Below are positions 18,004 to 25,371 of a stretch of 64,000 nucleotides of DNA, one piece after another; positions within the stretch are counted from its first letter, which is position 1; each line of letters starts with the position of its first letter. The notes beneath the pieces are model-generated. The model saw only the letters and a program-made list of their open reading frames with translations, had not been told where the DNA came from and did no database searches. Origin of the DNA: Algoriphagus hitonicola (GTDB taxonomy: Bacteria > Bacteroidota > Bacteroidia > Cytophagales > Cyclobacteriaceae); NCBI RefSeq assembly GCF_900113375.1, contig NZ_FOPC01000008.1, positions 62,001-126,000 on the forward strand. Direction: 5' to 3'. A program made the translations under genes and the position numbers.

Positions 18004-18993
18004 TTAAAATTCGTGATCTGCGTAAACATTGGCGACTTGATCGAGAATTTCGCAGACCTGCTCATAGGTTTCGGCGGTAACCATTTCAGTTCGAAAGGGC
18101 TTGAAATTAGGCATCCCTCTGAAGTAATTGGTATAGTGTCGGCGCATTTCCAGAATCCCAAGTTTTTCTCCCTTCCACTCTACTGAAAAATCCAGGTGTT
18201 TTTTTGCTACTGCGATTCGCTCTTCCAAATCTGGTCCAGCGAGTTTTTCTCCAGTTTTTAGGTAATGTTTGATTTCATTGAAAATCCAAGGATAACCAAT
18301 GGATGCTCTTCCGATCATCATGCCGTCTACATTGTACTTCGCTTTGTATTCGGCTGCTTTTTCGGGAGAATCGATGTCGCCATTGCCAAAGACTGGAATA
18401 TGAAGTCTTGGATTGTCTTTGACCAGATTGAGCCAAGACCAATCGGCCTCACCCTTGTACATTTGCTGTCGGGTTCGAGCATGGATAGAAATAGCCTGAA
18501 TGCCTACATCCTGGAGTCTTTCTGCCACTTCTACGATGCGAATGGTATCATGCGACCATCCTAGTCGGGTTTTTACGGTCACGGGGATATTTACAGCTTT
18601 TACAATCTCCGCAGTCATGGATACCATTTTATCTATATCCAACAAGATTCCGGCACCTGCACCTTTGCAGGCGACTTTATGCACGGGGCAGCCATAATTT
18701 ATGTCCAAAATATCAGGTCCGGCTTCTTCCACGATCGCGGCTGCTTCACGCATGGATTCGATTTCATTCCCGAAAATCTGAATCCCAATTGGTCGCTCAT
18801 AGTCGAAAATATCCAACTTTTGAACGCTTTTGGTGGCATCCCGAATCAGCCCTTCGGAACTGATAAACTCTGTGTACATTAAATCTGCGCCGTTTTGCTT
18901 ACAAACTGCACGAAAGGGAGGATCACTCACATCTTCCATGGGTGCCAGCAAAAGCGGGAACTCTCCTAACTCTAACTTTCCGATCTTTACCAC
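18004..18993 (-). CDS. dusB: tRNA-dihydrouridine synthase (DusB type)
   Basis: A 329-residue flavoenzyme that reduces uridines in the tRNA D-loop. It is a TIM barrel with the FMN-site opening PMEDVSDPPFR (about residues 17-27), the catalytic cysteine in NYGCPVHKV, VKTRLGWSHDT, IHARTRQQMYKGEADW, and FGNGDIDSPEKA. The start is GTG at 18993; no ATG lies in the expected region. The gene is divergent from the CPBP protease gene across a 37-bp spacer containing a 14-bp palindrome, and ends in a clear terminator. DusB is the best subtype guess; the exact tRNA position modified is not readable. Confidence 0.88.
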   Translation of the reverse strand: MVKIGKLELGEFPLLLAPMEDVSDPPFRAVCKQNGADLMYTEFISSEGLIRDATKSVQKLDIFDYERPIGIQIFGNEIESMREAAAIVEEAGPDILDINYGCPVHKVACKGAGAGILLDIDKMVSMTAEIVKAVNIPVTVKTRLGWSHDTIRIVEVAERLQDVGIQAISIHARTRQQMYKGEADWSWLNLVKDNPRLHIPVFGNGDIDSPEKAAEYKAKYNVDGMMIGRASIGYPWIFNEIKHYLKTGEKLAGPDLEERIAVAKKHLDFSVEWKGEKLGILEMRRHYTNYFRGMPNFKPFRTEMVTAETYEQVCEILDQVANVYADHEF

Positions 18994-19002
18994 TGCTTAT
19001 TC

Positions 19003-19024
19003 TAAATTTGGCGTAAATTTACGC
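19003..19024. promoter_or_regulatory. Divergent promoter region with a 14-bp palindrome (dusB / CPBP operon)
   Basis: TAAATTTG at 19003-19010 is an exact TAnnTTTG -7 match for the plus-strand CPBP operon. It abuts GCGTAAATTTACGC (19011-19024), a perfect 14-bp palindrome that would cover the start of transcription and sits 6 bp before the ATG. The whole spacer between the two divergent start codons is only 37 bp, so one protein bound here could affect both genes. Operator function is inferred. Confidence 0.45.
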
Positions 19025-19030
19025 TCAAAT

Positions 19031-19975
19031 ATGGAGATTTACGAAACCCAATCAGAAATAGCCAAACGAAAGAATTGGCTTTTGTCACTGGTAGTCACAG
19101 TTTTAATCACATTTGGGGTCTTGATTTTGCTTCAGGGCATTGCTTTGGCCCTGACCCCGTTTTTGTTCAATATTGAGTTGAGTGAGGTTTTAGGGCTGTT
19201 TTCGGGAGATTATTCCGTTTCAAATGGCCGGATGGCTATGCTTTTTGTCCAGGGTGTGGGGTCCGGTATCGGGTTTTGGGTAGCCGCTTGGATTTTGATT
19301 CACTGGATTGATCGGGCCGATCTCAAATGGAGTCTTCAACTTGTGCGGTACGATTCAAAAAAAATGGGACTGACTTTTTTGATTACCCTTGGAGCAATGT
19401 TTTTTAATGCCTTATTGGTGTACTGGAATTCTGAATTGAGTTTGCCCGAATTTATGTCCGGAGTAGAGACTTGGATGAAGGAAATGGAAGATCAGCTGAT
19501 GGAAATGACCAAATTTCTGACTGATTTCCAAACTGTTCCGGAGTTATTGATGGGAGTGGTAGTGATAGGCGTATTGGCGGGGATCGGGGAGGAAATGTTT
19601 TTCCGAGGGCTTCTACAGCCCAAAATGCATCGATACACCGGATCTGTCCATTGGGGCATTTGGCTTACGGCCATTATTTTCTCAGCGATTCATGTCCAGT
19701 TCTATGGATTTATTCCCCGGGTGTTTTTGGGAGCTTTGTTTGGATATTTGTATGTGTACTCGGGAAGCTTGATCTATCCGATCTTGGCTCATATTTTCAA
19801 TAATTCGTTTACGGTGATTTTGGTTTATGCCGCCAATCAGGGGATGGTGGACTTCGATATTGAGTCTAGTGATTCCTTTTCCTATCCGCTCTCAATCTTG
19901 GGATTATTGGTTCTTTTGGGAGGAATCTATTACTTTAAGAGAAACAAGCCCAAAGAAGATGAAAGATTGGATTAA
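19031..19975 (+). CDS. CPBP family intramembrane glutamic endopeptidase
   Basis: A 314-residue polytopic membrane protein with the CPBP/Abi (Rce1-like) signature: EEMFFRG near residue 187, a His in the AIHVQFYG segment near 218, and HIFNN near 252. Bacterial members cleave or sequester membrane peptides; substrates are mostly unknown. The long frame continues upstream into dusB antisense, but the ATG at 19031 matches the usual N-terminus ahead of the first membrane segment. It overlaps the DUF2007 gene by 17 bp, which in turn overlaps cdsA by 17 bp. Confidence 0.85.
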   Translation: MEIYETQSEIAKRKNWLLSLVVTVLITFGVLILLQGIALALTPFLFNIELSEVLGLFSGDYSVSNGRMAMLFVQGVGSGIGFWVAAWILIHWIDRADLKWSLQLVRYDSKKMGLTFLITLGAMFFNALLVYWNSELSLPEFMSGVETWMKEMEDQLMEMTKFLTDFQTVPELLMGVVVIGVLAGIGEEMFFRGLLQPKMHRYTGSVHWGIWLTAIIFSAIHVQFYGFIPRVFLGALFGYLYVYSGSLIYPILAHIFNNSFTVILVYAANQGMVDFDIESSDSFSYPLSILGLLVLLGGIYYFKRNKPKEDERLD

Positions 19976-20165
19976 AGTTTTTGAAAGTCCTCAGCAAATC
20001 CGCTGCGAAATCGTCAAGGGAATTTTGGAGGAGCATGGTATAGCTGCAGTGGTATTGAGTAAAAAAGAGGTGGCTTATCAATTTTTGGGGCACTATGAAG
20101 TCTTAGTCAACCATGAATCTGTCCAAGAGGCCAATAATCTGATCAAGAATGAGATCTCGTTTTAA
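19959..20165 (+). CDS. DUF2007 family small protein (putative signal-transducing protein)
   Basis: A 68-residue cytosolic protein reading MKDWIKVFESPQQIRCEIVK at its start, followed by a GIAAVVLSKKEVAYQF turn and ending VLVNHESVQEANNLIKNE. This is the ferredoxin-like DUF2007 fold, often seen next to membrane proteins in Bacteroidota. Function unknown. It overlaps the CPBP gene by 17 bp upstream and cdsA by 17 bp downstream, so the three form one tightly coupled unit. A longer in-frame reading starts at 19827 inside the CPBP gene; the ATG at 19959 fits the family. Confidence 0.8.
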   Translation: MKDWIKVFESPQQIRCEIVKGILEEHGIAAVVLSKKEVAYQFLGHYEVLVNHESVQEANNLIKNEISF

Positions 20166-20988
20166 TATAAACAACTACAGCAATCTGGGTCAGCGCGCCA
20201 TTACGGCGGCGATAGGGGCTGTGGTGGTAATTTCCTCGATCATATTCTCCGACTGGACATATTTTTTGGTTTTCGCTGCGATTTTGGGCTTTGCTCAAAT
20301 GGAGTTTTACAAGCTTTGCGGATTGGATGGGATGCTGCCATTGAAGAGTTTCGGTACTATTTTGGGCTTAATGCTCTTTTCACTCACTTTTTTGATCGAA
20401 AAGGAGCAATTCCCCAATGAGTATTTGTATTTGATTTTTCCCATCGTATCCCTGACGTTTTTTATCAAACTGTATAAAAAAACGGATAAAAAACCCTTTA
20501 CTGGAGTAGCATTTACCTACTTGGGGATTTTCTACGTAGCGGTGCCTTTTTCTCTGATTAATCTAGCGGTCTTCTCGGTGGATCAAACCTATCATTATGA
20601 GATTATTCTAGGGAGTCTTTTGATTTTGTGGGCTAGTGATACCGGGGCGTATTTTGCCGGGACTAAGTTTGGAAAGACCAAACTCTTTGAGCGCGTGTCT
20701 CCCAAAAAATCTTGGGAAGGGTTTCTCGGTGGGGCATTTTCGGCTATTGCCATCGCATTTTTGGTGGCACGATATTTTCACACCATAGAGGACTGGAAGT
20801 GGCTGGTCATTGCAGGGATTATCATTATAGCAGGAACTTATGGAGACTTGATCGAATCGCTGTTTAAGCGGTCTATCGAAATTAAAGATTCCGGAAAGGG
20901 ACTACCCGGACATGGGGGATTTATGGATAGATTTGACGGATTGTTATTATCGGCACCATTTATCACTGCTTTTCTGAAAATCTTCTAA
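20149..20988 (+). CDS. cdsA: Phosphatidate cytidylyltransferase CdsA
   Basis: A 279-residue membrane enzyme that makes CDP-diacylglycerol from phosphatidate and CTP, the branch point to phosphatidylserine/ethanolamine and phosphatidylglycerol. About eight hydrophobic segments are visible. The conserved stretches are ASDTGAYFAGTKFGKTKLF (about residue 162) with SPKKSWEG following, and the C-terminal signature KDSGKGLPGHGGFMDRFDG (from about 245). It overlaps the upstream DUF2007 gene by 17 bp. Phosphatidylserine decarboxylase, a later step of the pathway, is encoded 1.4 kb downstream. Confidence 0.93.
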   Translation: MRSRFNINNYSNLGQRAITAAIGAVVVISSIIFSDWTYFLVFAAILGFAQMEFYKLCGLDGMLPLKSFGTILGLMLFSLTFLIEKEQFPNEYLYLIFPIVSLTFFIKLYKKTDKKPFTGVAFTYLGIFYVAVPFSLINLAVFSVDQTYHYEIILGSLLILWASDTGAYFAGTKFGKTKLFERVSPKKSWEGFLGGAFSAIAIAFLVARYFHTIEDWKWLVIAGIIIIAGTYGDLIESLFKRSIEIKDSGKGLPGHGGFMDRFDGLLLSAPFITAFLKIF

Positions 20989-21058
20989 TTCTATCCTACC
21001 TAATCTGAAAAACTACTTAATATTGTATAGCATTTCACTACTCAAATAAAAACCCAAT

Positions 21059-22336
21059 ATGGCTTACATTGAACCGGCTCCGATTAAGGATAAAGAGAAT
21101 CCATTGGAGTCAATGATGGAACGATTTAACATTGCAGCGGAGAAGCTGGGACTTTCGGATGAAGTTTATAATGTTTTGAAAAATCCGGCGAAGCAGGTGA
21201 TCGTTTCGCTACCAATCACCATGGATAATGGTAAGATTCAAGTTTTTGAAGGTATACGCGTAATTCACTCCAATATTCTAGGCCCGGCAAAAGGCGGGAT
21301 TCGTTTCGCTCCCGATGTGCACATCGATGAAGTTCGAGCACTAGCTGCCTGGATGACTTGGAAATGCGCTGTGGTGGATATTCCCTATGGTGGAGGTAAA
21401 GGAGGCGTAAGATGTAATCCCCGTGAAATGTCAAAAGGTGAAATCGAGCGATTGATGAGAGCCTACACCATGGCGATGATCGACGTGTTTGGTCCGGACA
21501 AGGATATTCCTGCCCCTGATATGGGAACCGGTCCAAGAGAAATGGCCTGGCTGATGGATGAATATTCAAGAGCTCGTGGGATGACGGTAAACTCAGTAGT
21601 TACAGGTAAGCCTTTAGTTCTTGGAGGTTCTTTGGGACGAACAGAAGCCACAGGACGGGGCGTAATGGTCTCTGCCCTTGCAGCAATGCAGAAGTTGAAA
21701 ATCAATCCATTTCAAGCGACTTGCGCTGTGCAGGGTTTTGGTAATGTCGGTTCTTGGGCCGCTCGCTTATTGGAAGAGAGAGGGCTGAAAATCGTTGCTA
21801 TTTCAGACCATACAGGTGCATTTTACAATGAGAATGGAATCAATATCCTTGAGGCTATCGAGTATCGTGATGCGAATAATGGAACCTTGGATGGTTTTAA
21901 AGGTGCCGATCGTCTGGATGATCCGGGTGAGCTTTTAGAGCTGGATGTGGACGTTTTGGTACCTGCAGCGGTAGAAGATGTGATTACGGTCCGGAATGTC
22001 GATAAAATCAAAGCCAAATTGATCGTGGAGGGGGCCAATGGTCCGACATCGGCTAAAGCTGATGCCATCATCAATGAAAAAGGAATCATGGCTGTGCCTG
22101 ATATTTTGGCCAATGCAGGCGGAGTGACGGTATCCTACTTTGAGTGGGTACAAAACCGACTCGGCTATAAATGGACTGCTGACCGGGTCAATAGACGGTC
22201 TGACCGAATCATGAAAGATGCCTTTGAGCACGTGTATGAAGCATCCAAAAAGTACGATGTGCCAATGCGAATAGCCGCCTACATCGTGGCTATAGACAAA
22301 GTGGCCAAAACTTATACCTTCCGGGGAGGATTCTAA
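21059..22336 (+). CDS. Glu/Leu/Phe/Val family dehydrogenase (glutamate dehydrogenase)
   Basis: A 425-residue oxidoreductase of the ELFV family interconverting glutamate and 2-oxoglutarate plus ammonia. The N-terminal domain has GPAKGGIRFAPDV and the catalytic lysine region KCAVVDIPYGGGKGGV (about residues 102-117). The dinucleotide fold includes VQGFGNVGSWAA, and the C-terminal NAGGVTVSYFEWVQN is typical of GDH. Leucine or phenylalanine dehydrogenases share the family but are usually shorter. Cofactor preference is not determined. Monocistronic by spacing: 70 bp from cdsA and followed by a hairpin with a T tract. Confidence 0.9.
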   Translation: MAYIEPAPIKDKENPLESMMERFNIAAEKLGLSDEVYNVLKNPAKQVIVSLPITMDNGKIQVFEGIRVIHSNILGPAKGGIRFAPDVHIDEVRALAAWMTWKCAVVDIPYGGGKGGVRCNPREMSKGEIERLMRAYTMAMIDVFGPDKDIPAPDMGTGPREMAWLMDEYSRARGMTVNSVVTGKPLVLGGSLGRTEATGRGVMVSALAAMQKLKINPFQATCAVQGFGNVGSWAARLLEERGLKIVAISDHTGAFYNENGINILEAIEYRDANNGTLDGFKGADRLDDPGELLELDVDVLVPAAVEDVITVRNVDKIKAKLIVEGANGPTSAKADAIINEKGIMAVPDILANAGGVTVSYFEWVQNRLGYKWTADRVNRRSDRIMKDAFEHVYEASKKYDVPMRIAAYIVAIDKVAKTYTFRGGF

Positions 22337-22361
22337 GCTGGAAGCATTCGAAAGAATACCT

Positions 22362-22369
22362 TATCTTTG
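22362..22369 (+). promoter_or_regulatory. Candidate -7 promoter box for the phosphatidylserine decarboxylase gene
   Basis: TATCTTTG is an exact match to TAnnTTTG, 43 bp before the ATG at 22412. It lies immediately before a terminator-like hairpin. No good -33 element is visible. Confidence 0.35.
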
Positions 22370-22370
22370 G

Positions 22371-22400
22371 GGCGTGAAAGTGATTTCACGCCTTTTCTTA
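22371..22400 (+). terminator. Terminator-like hairpin between gdh and psd
   Basis: GGCGTGAAA (22371-22379) pairs perfectly with TTTCACGCC (22384-22392) around a GTGA loop, followed by TTTTCTTATTTATTT. This has the form of an intrinsic terminator for the glutamate dehydrogenase transcript. It starts 2 bp after a -7 box, so it could instead act as an early attenuator of a psd transcript. Confidence 0.7.
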
Positions 22401-22411
22401 TTTATTTGCTT

Positions 22412-23074
22412 ATGACTATTCACCGCGAAGGACGTGTTTTGTTGTTTTGGCTGATGATCATTTTGGTTGCCGGCAATTACCTGTTTTATTATTTTTTGCC
22501 CGATGAACGACTTTGGCTCAATGTCAGTATGCTCGGCAGTATCATCATTTATTTATTAATTCTCCAGTTTTTCAGAAATCCCATTTTCCCACTTCCAGAT
22601 GAAGACGGAGTGGTATTTGCTCCTGCTGATGGGAAAATCGTCGTCATTGAAGAAGCTTTTGAGGATGAATGTCTTCACGAAAAGCGAAAGCAAATTTCGA
22701 TTTTCATGTCTCCCATCAATGTGCATATCAACCGATCTCCCATCAAAGGAGTCGTGGAGTTTTTCAAATATCATCCCGGGAAATACCTGGTCGCTTGGCA
22801 CCCTAAATCCAGTACAGAAAACGAACGGACAACCATGGTCCTAAAGGCAGAAAATGGGGTCAAAATCCTCGTTCGCCAAGTAGCTGGTGCGATGGCCAGA
22901 AGGATCAAATGGTACGTCAAAGAAGGTTCGACTTTGGAGCAGGGAGGGGAATTTGGTTTTATTAAATTCGGATCTCGGGTGGATGTTTACCTTCCGGTAG
23001 ATGCAGAGATTCTTTGCGAGATGGATCAAAAAACTAAAGCAGGTCAAACTAGACTAGCACGATTGAAGAAATAA
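22412..23074 (+). CDS. psd: Phosphatidylserine decarboxylase family protein (short, archaeal-type)
   Basis: A 220-residue membrane-associated enzyme producing phosphatidylethanolamine. Two hydrophobic segments lie at about residues 8-25 and 33-52, followed by the catalytic core with VFAPADGKIVVIEE, FMSPINVHINRSPIKGVV and the self-cleavage site FGS in IKFGSRVDVYLP (Ser near 187), where the pyruvoyl group forms. The length matches the short PSD type rather than the about 320-aa E. coli type. ATG at 22412 is used; a GTG at 22367 would read through the hairpin. Confidence 0.9.
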   Translation: MTIHREGRVLLFWLMIILVAGNYLFYYFLPDERLWLNVSMLGSIIIYLLILQFFRNPIFPLPDEDGVVFAPADGKIVVIEEAFEDECLHEKRKQISIFMSPINVHINRSPIKGVVEFFKYHPGKYLVAWHPKSSTENERTTMVLKAENGVKILVRQVAGAMARRIKWYVKEGSTLEQGGEFGFIKFGSRVDVYLPVDAEILCEMDQKTKAGQTRLARLKK

Positions 23075-23142
23075 AATCTTCGAGAACTGTATCATTTTAG
23101 AAGTTGATTGCGTAATAGATTCAATCAACCAATTATTCTTTT

Positions 23143-23652
23143 ATGAAAGCTTTTCAATTCTTTCCGCTTGTTTTTCTACTATTGGGTTTGTTTTCTTGCC
23201 AAGAAGATGAGTTGCCGAGGGCTCCTTTACTGGGAACTTGGGAAAACCGAATTTTTGACGAAACTCAGGAACTTTGGTTTGTGGAGTCTTTGACTTTCAA
23301 AAATGACAGCGTTATGGGCGTGGAGCACACGGTGAGAGAAACCGAAACCGGTCCGACTCTTGGCTACCGAATAATCTCCGAAGGCTGGTACAAGTTGGAA
23401 GGGACTACGCTTCAGTATTATTATGCAGATGCATTAATTTATTTTGGCGGAGGGTCTGATTCGGATGCACTTCCCTATGGATCCAAAGAGGAGCTGAGTG
23501 CCGGGATTATTGATTTTTTTAGAATTCCGGAAGGGGACCTGACTTTTTCTCAGGACAACAACAAATTCGAATTTCAGGAGGATTGTTGGCAGGTAAATCC
23601 TGATAGAGAATGTGTTGAATTCCCACTAAAAGAATATATCCGCGTCAATTAA
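23143..23652 (+). CDS. Lipocalin-like lipoprotein, function unknown
   Basis: A 169-residue predicted lipoprotein: hydrophobic N-terminus with lipobox Cys19 (LFSC), then LLGTWENRIFDE, the LxGxW opening common to small lipocalin-like domains in Bacteroidota. The rest is beta-rich with acidic stretches. No enzymatic motif. Transcribed alone; its 3' end overlaps the 3' end of the convergent gene by 8 bp. Confidence 0.6.
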   Translation: MKAFQFFPLVFLLLGLFSCQEDELPRAPLLGTWENRIFDETQELWFVESLTFKNDSVMGVEHTVRETETGPTLGYRIISEGWYKLEGTTLQYYYADALIYFGGGSDSDALPYGSKEELSAGIIDFFRIPEGDLTFSQDNNKFEFQEDCWQVNPDRECVEFPLKEYIRVN

Positions 23653-24118
23653 GCTTTTTTCTGCTTCTGTAGATTCCATATCCTAGTCCTACTGTGCTGA
23701 GGAAAAATATCACGGTGGTCCATTCAAAAGTTCGTCTAGAAGCCAACATATCTTCAATGGTATTGTCCCGTTCATTGAGCGCTCGTTTGAGTGCTTGGAC
23801 ATCCTGCTCCAGACTTAAGGTAATGGTTTTGTAATCATCTTTTTCTTGACCGATCACCGCTGATTCAATCCTTCCACTGAGTTTGAGTTCCTCGATAATC
23901 TGCGTGTCCTTGGATAGGATTCGTTTAAGCCATTCATTGGTTTCGGTCATGTCTTTTTTGGTGCGATTGCCAAAAATCCCGGATTTTTTAGATTCCGAGG
24001 ACTGCCATTGGTTCATCAGGATTTCTCGCTCATTGACCAGCTTTTCCAGTTTGGCACCGCCGGCTATTTCCTCTTGGAAAGGGCTGAAAAACATTAGAAA
24101 AATCAGTAAAAACGTCAT
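23645..24118 (-). CDS. Hypothetical protein with signal peptide, coiled coil and C-terminal membrane anchor
   Basis: A 157-residue protein. N-terminal hydrophobic stretch (about residues 1-14) suits a signal peptide; the middle is charged and heptad-like (coiled coil, about 20-125, including EQDVQALKRALNERDNTIED); a membrane segment near the C-terminus (TTVIFFLSTVGLGYGIY) is followed by basic residues. I do not recognise a family. Topology suggests an envelope coiled coil tethered to the inner membrane. The ATG at 24118 is chosen over a TTG at 24139. Confidence 0.6.
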   Translation of the reverse strand: MTFLLIFLMFFSPFQEEIAGGAKLEKLVNEREILMNQWQSSESKKSGIFGNRTKKDMTETNEWLKRILSKDTQIIEELKLSGRIESAVIGQEKDDYKTITLSLEQDVQALKRALNERDNTIEDMLASRRTFEWTTVIFFLSTVGLGYGIYRSRKKLN

Positions 24119-24145
24119 GGTTATTCTTTTTTGGTACAAAAAGAC

Positions 24146-24170
24146 AAATCCTAAGCCAAGCTTAGGATTT
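24146..24170 (-). terminator. Rho-independent terminator of the M16-ispF-mnmD unit
   Basis: AAATCCTAAG (24146-24155) and CTTAGGATTT (24161-24170) form a perfect 10-bp stem with a 5-nt loop. On the minus strand the stem is followed by GTCTTTTTG. It lies 18 bp past the mnmD stop. Confidence 0.7.
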
Positions 24171-24187
24171 TGTGATAAAAACTAGAT

Positions 24188-24892
24188 TTATCCCTCCGAT
24201 TGGACTGGATTGATTTTCCAGGCTCGGGTCATTTCCTTTTTGCCCGGAGGGCCGGGAGGGTTCTCTACGGCTAGTCCCAGTTCTTTCAAATCCCGTTTGA
24301 ATTGGCCCATGGCTGAATAGGTGGTAAGCACTCCTCCTGGTCTCATGGCCTCCGTTACTTTTCGGAGTAGATCAATATGCCAAAGTTCGGGCTGCTTGCT
24401 GGGAGCAAACGCATCAAAAAACACCACATCTGAGGGGTAAAGTTGGGCTTCTTCCAGCGTGACTTGATCTTTTTTGAAATTGAAGTATTCAGAAATGGGT
24501 CCTCCTTGATTCCATTCGGCCTCATGAAGGGCTTGGAAATATTTATGATAATGCCAGATGGCATCGTTTTGATTGATGTAATTGAGTTGGGAGTAGATTT
24601 CCTTGGAAATGGGAAATGGCTCAATCGTGTGATAGAGCACGGGGATTTGATTTTGCTCTGCCCAAACGAGAGTCAGCCAGGCATTGAGTCCGGTGCCAAA
24701 ACCCACCTCAAAAATCCGGATTGGAAATTTATTCGGATTTTGGACTAGCCAAGAATCCAGCCCATAAATCAAAAATACATGGAGAGATTCCTTATATGCT
24801 CCGTGAAAGCTGTGGTAGCTTTCTTTCAGTCTTTCATGATAAAGTGAGTGTGAGCCGTCTTCGGTCGTGATGATTTTTAACTGATCACTCAT
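24188..24892 (-). CDS. mnmD: tRNA (5-methylaminomethyl-2-thiouridine34) methyltransferase MnmD
   Basis: A 234-residue SAM-dependent methyltransferase equivalent to the N-terminal half of E. coli MnmC. It has EDGSHSLYHERLKESYHSFHGA near the N-terminus, the SAM motif FEVGFGTGLNAWL, and FFDAFAPSKQPELW in the catalytic region. It modifies the wobble uridine of several tRNAs. A stand-alone MnmD without the FAD domain is usual in Bacteroidota. The ATG at 24892 overlaps the ispF stop by 4 bp, indicating coupled translation; a TTG at 24916 would add eight residues. Confidence 0.9.
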   Translation of the reverse strand: MSDQLKIITTEDGSHSLYHERLKESYHSFHGAYKESLHVFLIYGLDSWLVQNPNKFPIRIFEVGFGTGLNAWLTLVWAEQNQIPVLYHTIEPFPISKEIYSQLNYINQNDAIWHYHKYFQALHEAEWNQGGPISEYFNFKKDQVTLEEAQLYPSDVVFFDAFAPSKQPELWHIDLLRKVTEAMRPGGVLTTYSAMGQFKRDLKELGLAVENPPGPPGKKEMTRAWKINPVQSEG

Positions 24893-25371
24893 GGCTTGAA
24901 AATCAATGTGGTACAATAAGCCGAAATTCCTTCTTCTCTACCCACAAAACCTAGCCACTCGGTGGTGGTGGCTTTGATCGAAATTTGGCTTTCAGCCACG
25001 TTCATCACTTTTGCTAGGCAAGTTTTCATGCCCGGAATGTGGGGATTTATTTTTGGATTTTGCAGGCAAATCGTGCTATCTAGATTTCCCAGCTCGTAGC
25101 CTTCTTTCCGGATCAATTCCATGACTTCTCTTAGTAAAATCTTGCTGTCGATTCCTTTGTATTTGGGGTCTTTGTCCGAAAAATGATAACCGATATCCCG
25201 CATATTGGCTGCGCCGAGTAAGGCATCACAAATGACATGAATCAGCACATCGGCATCCGAATGCCCAACAGCTCCTTTTTCATGGGCTAATTTGATCCCT
25301 CCGAGCCAAAATTCATAGCCTTCTTTGAGCTGATGGACGTCATATCCAAATCCAATTCGAAATGTGTTCAT
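24889..25371 (-). CDS. ispF: 2-C-methyl-D-erythritol 2,4-cyclodiphosphate synthase IspF
   Basis: A 160-residue enzyme of the MEP isoprenoid pathway. The zinc site is visible as Asp11 and His13 in GYDVHQ and His45 in SDADVLIHVICDALLGA; the C-terminal half has ATTTEWLGFVGREEGI. Length and motifs are standard. It overlaps both neighbours by 4 bp (M16 protease gene upstream, mnmD downstream). Its presence indicates isoprenoid supply via MEP rather than mevalonate; a polyprenyl synthase gene lies at 58.8 kb. Confidence 0.96.
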   Translation of the reverse strand: MNTFRIGFGYDVHQLKEGYEFWLGGIKLAHEKGAVGHSDADVLIHVICDALLGAANMRDIGYHFSDKDPKYKGIDSKILLREVMELIRKEGYELGNLDSTICLQNPKINPHIPGMKTCLAKVMNVAESQISIKATTTEWLGFVGREEGISAYCTTLIFKP

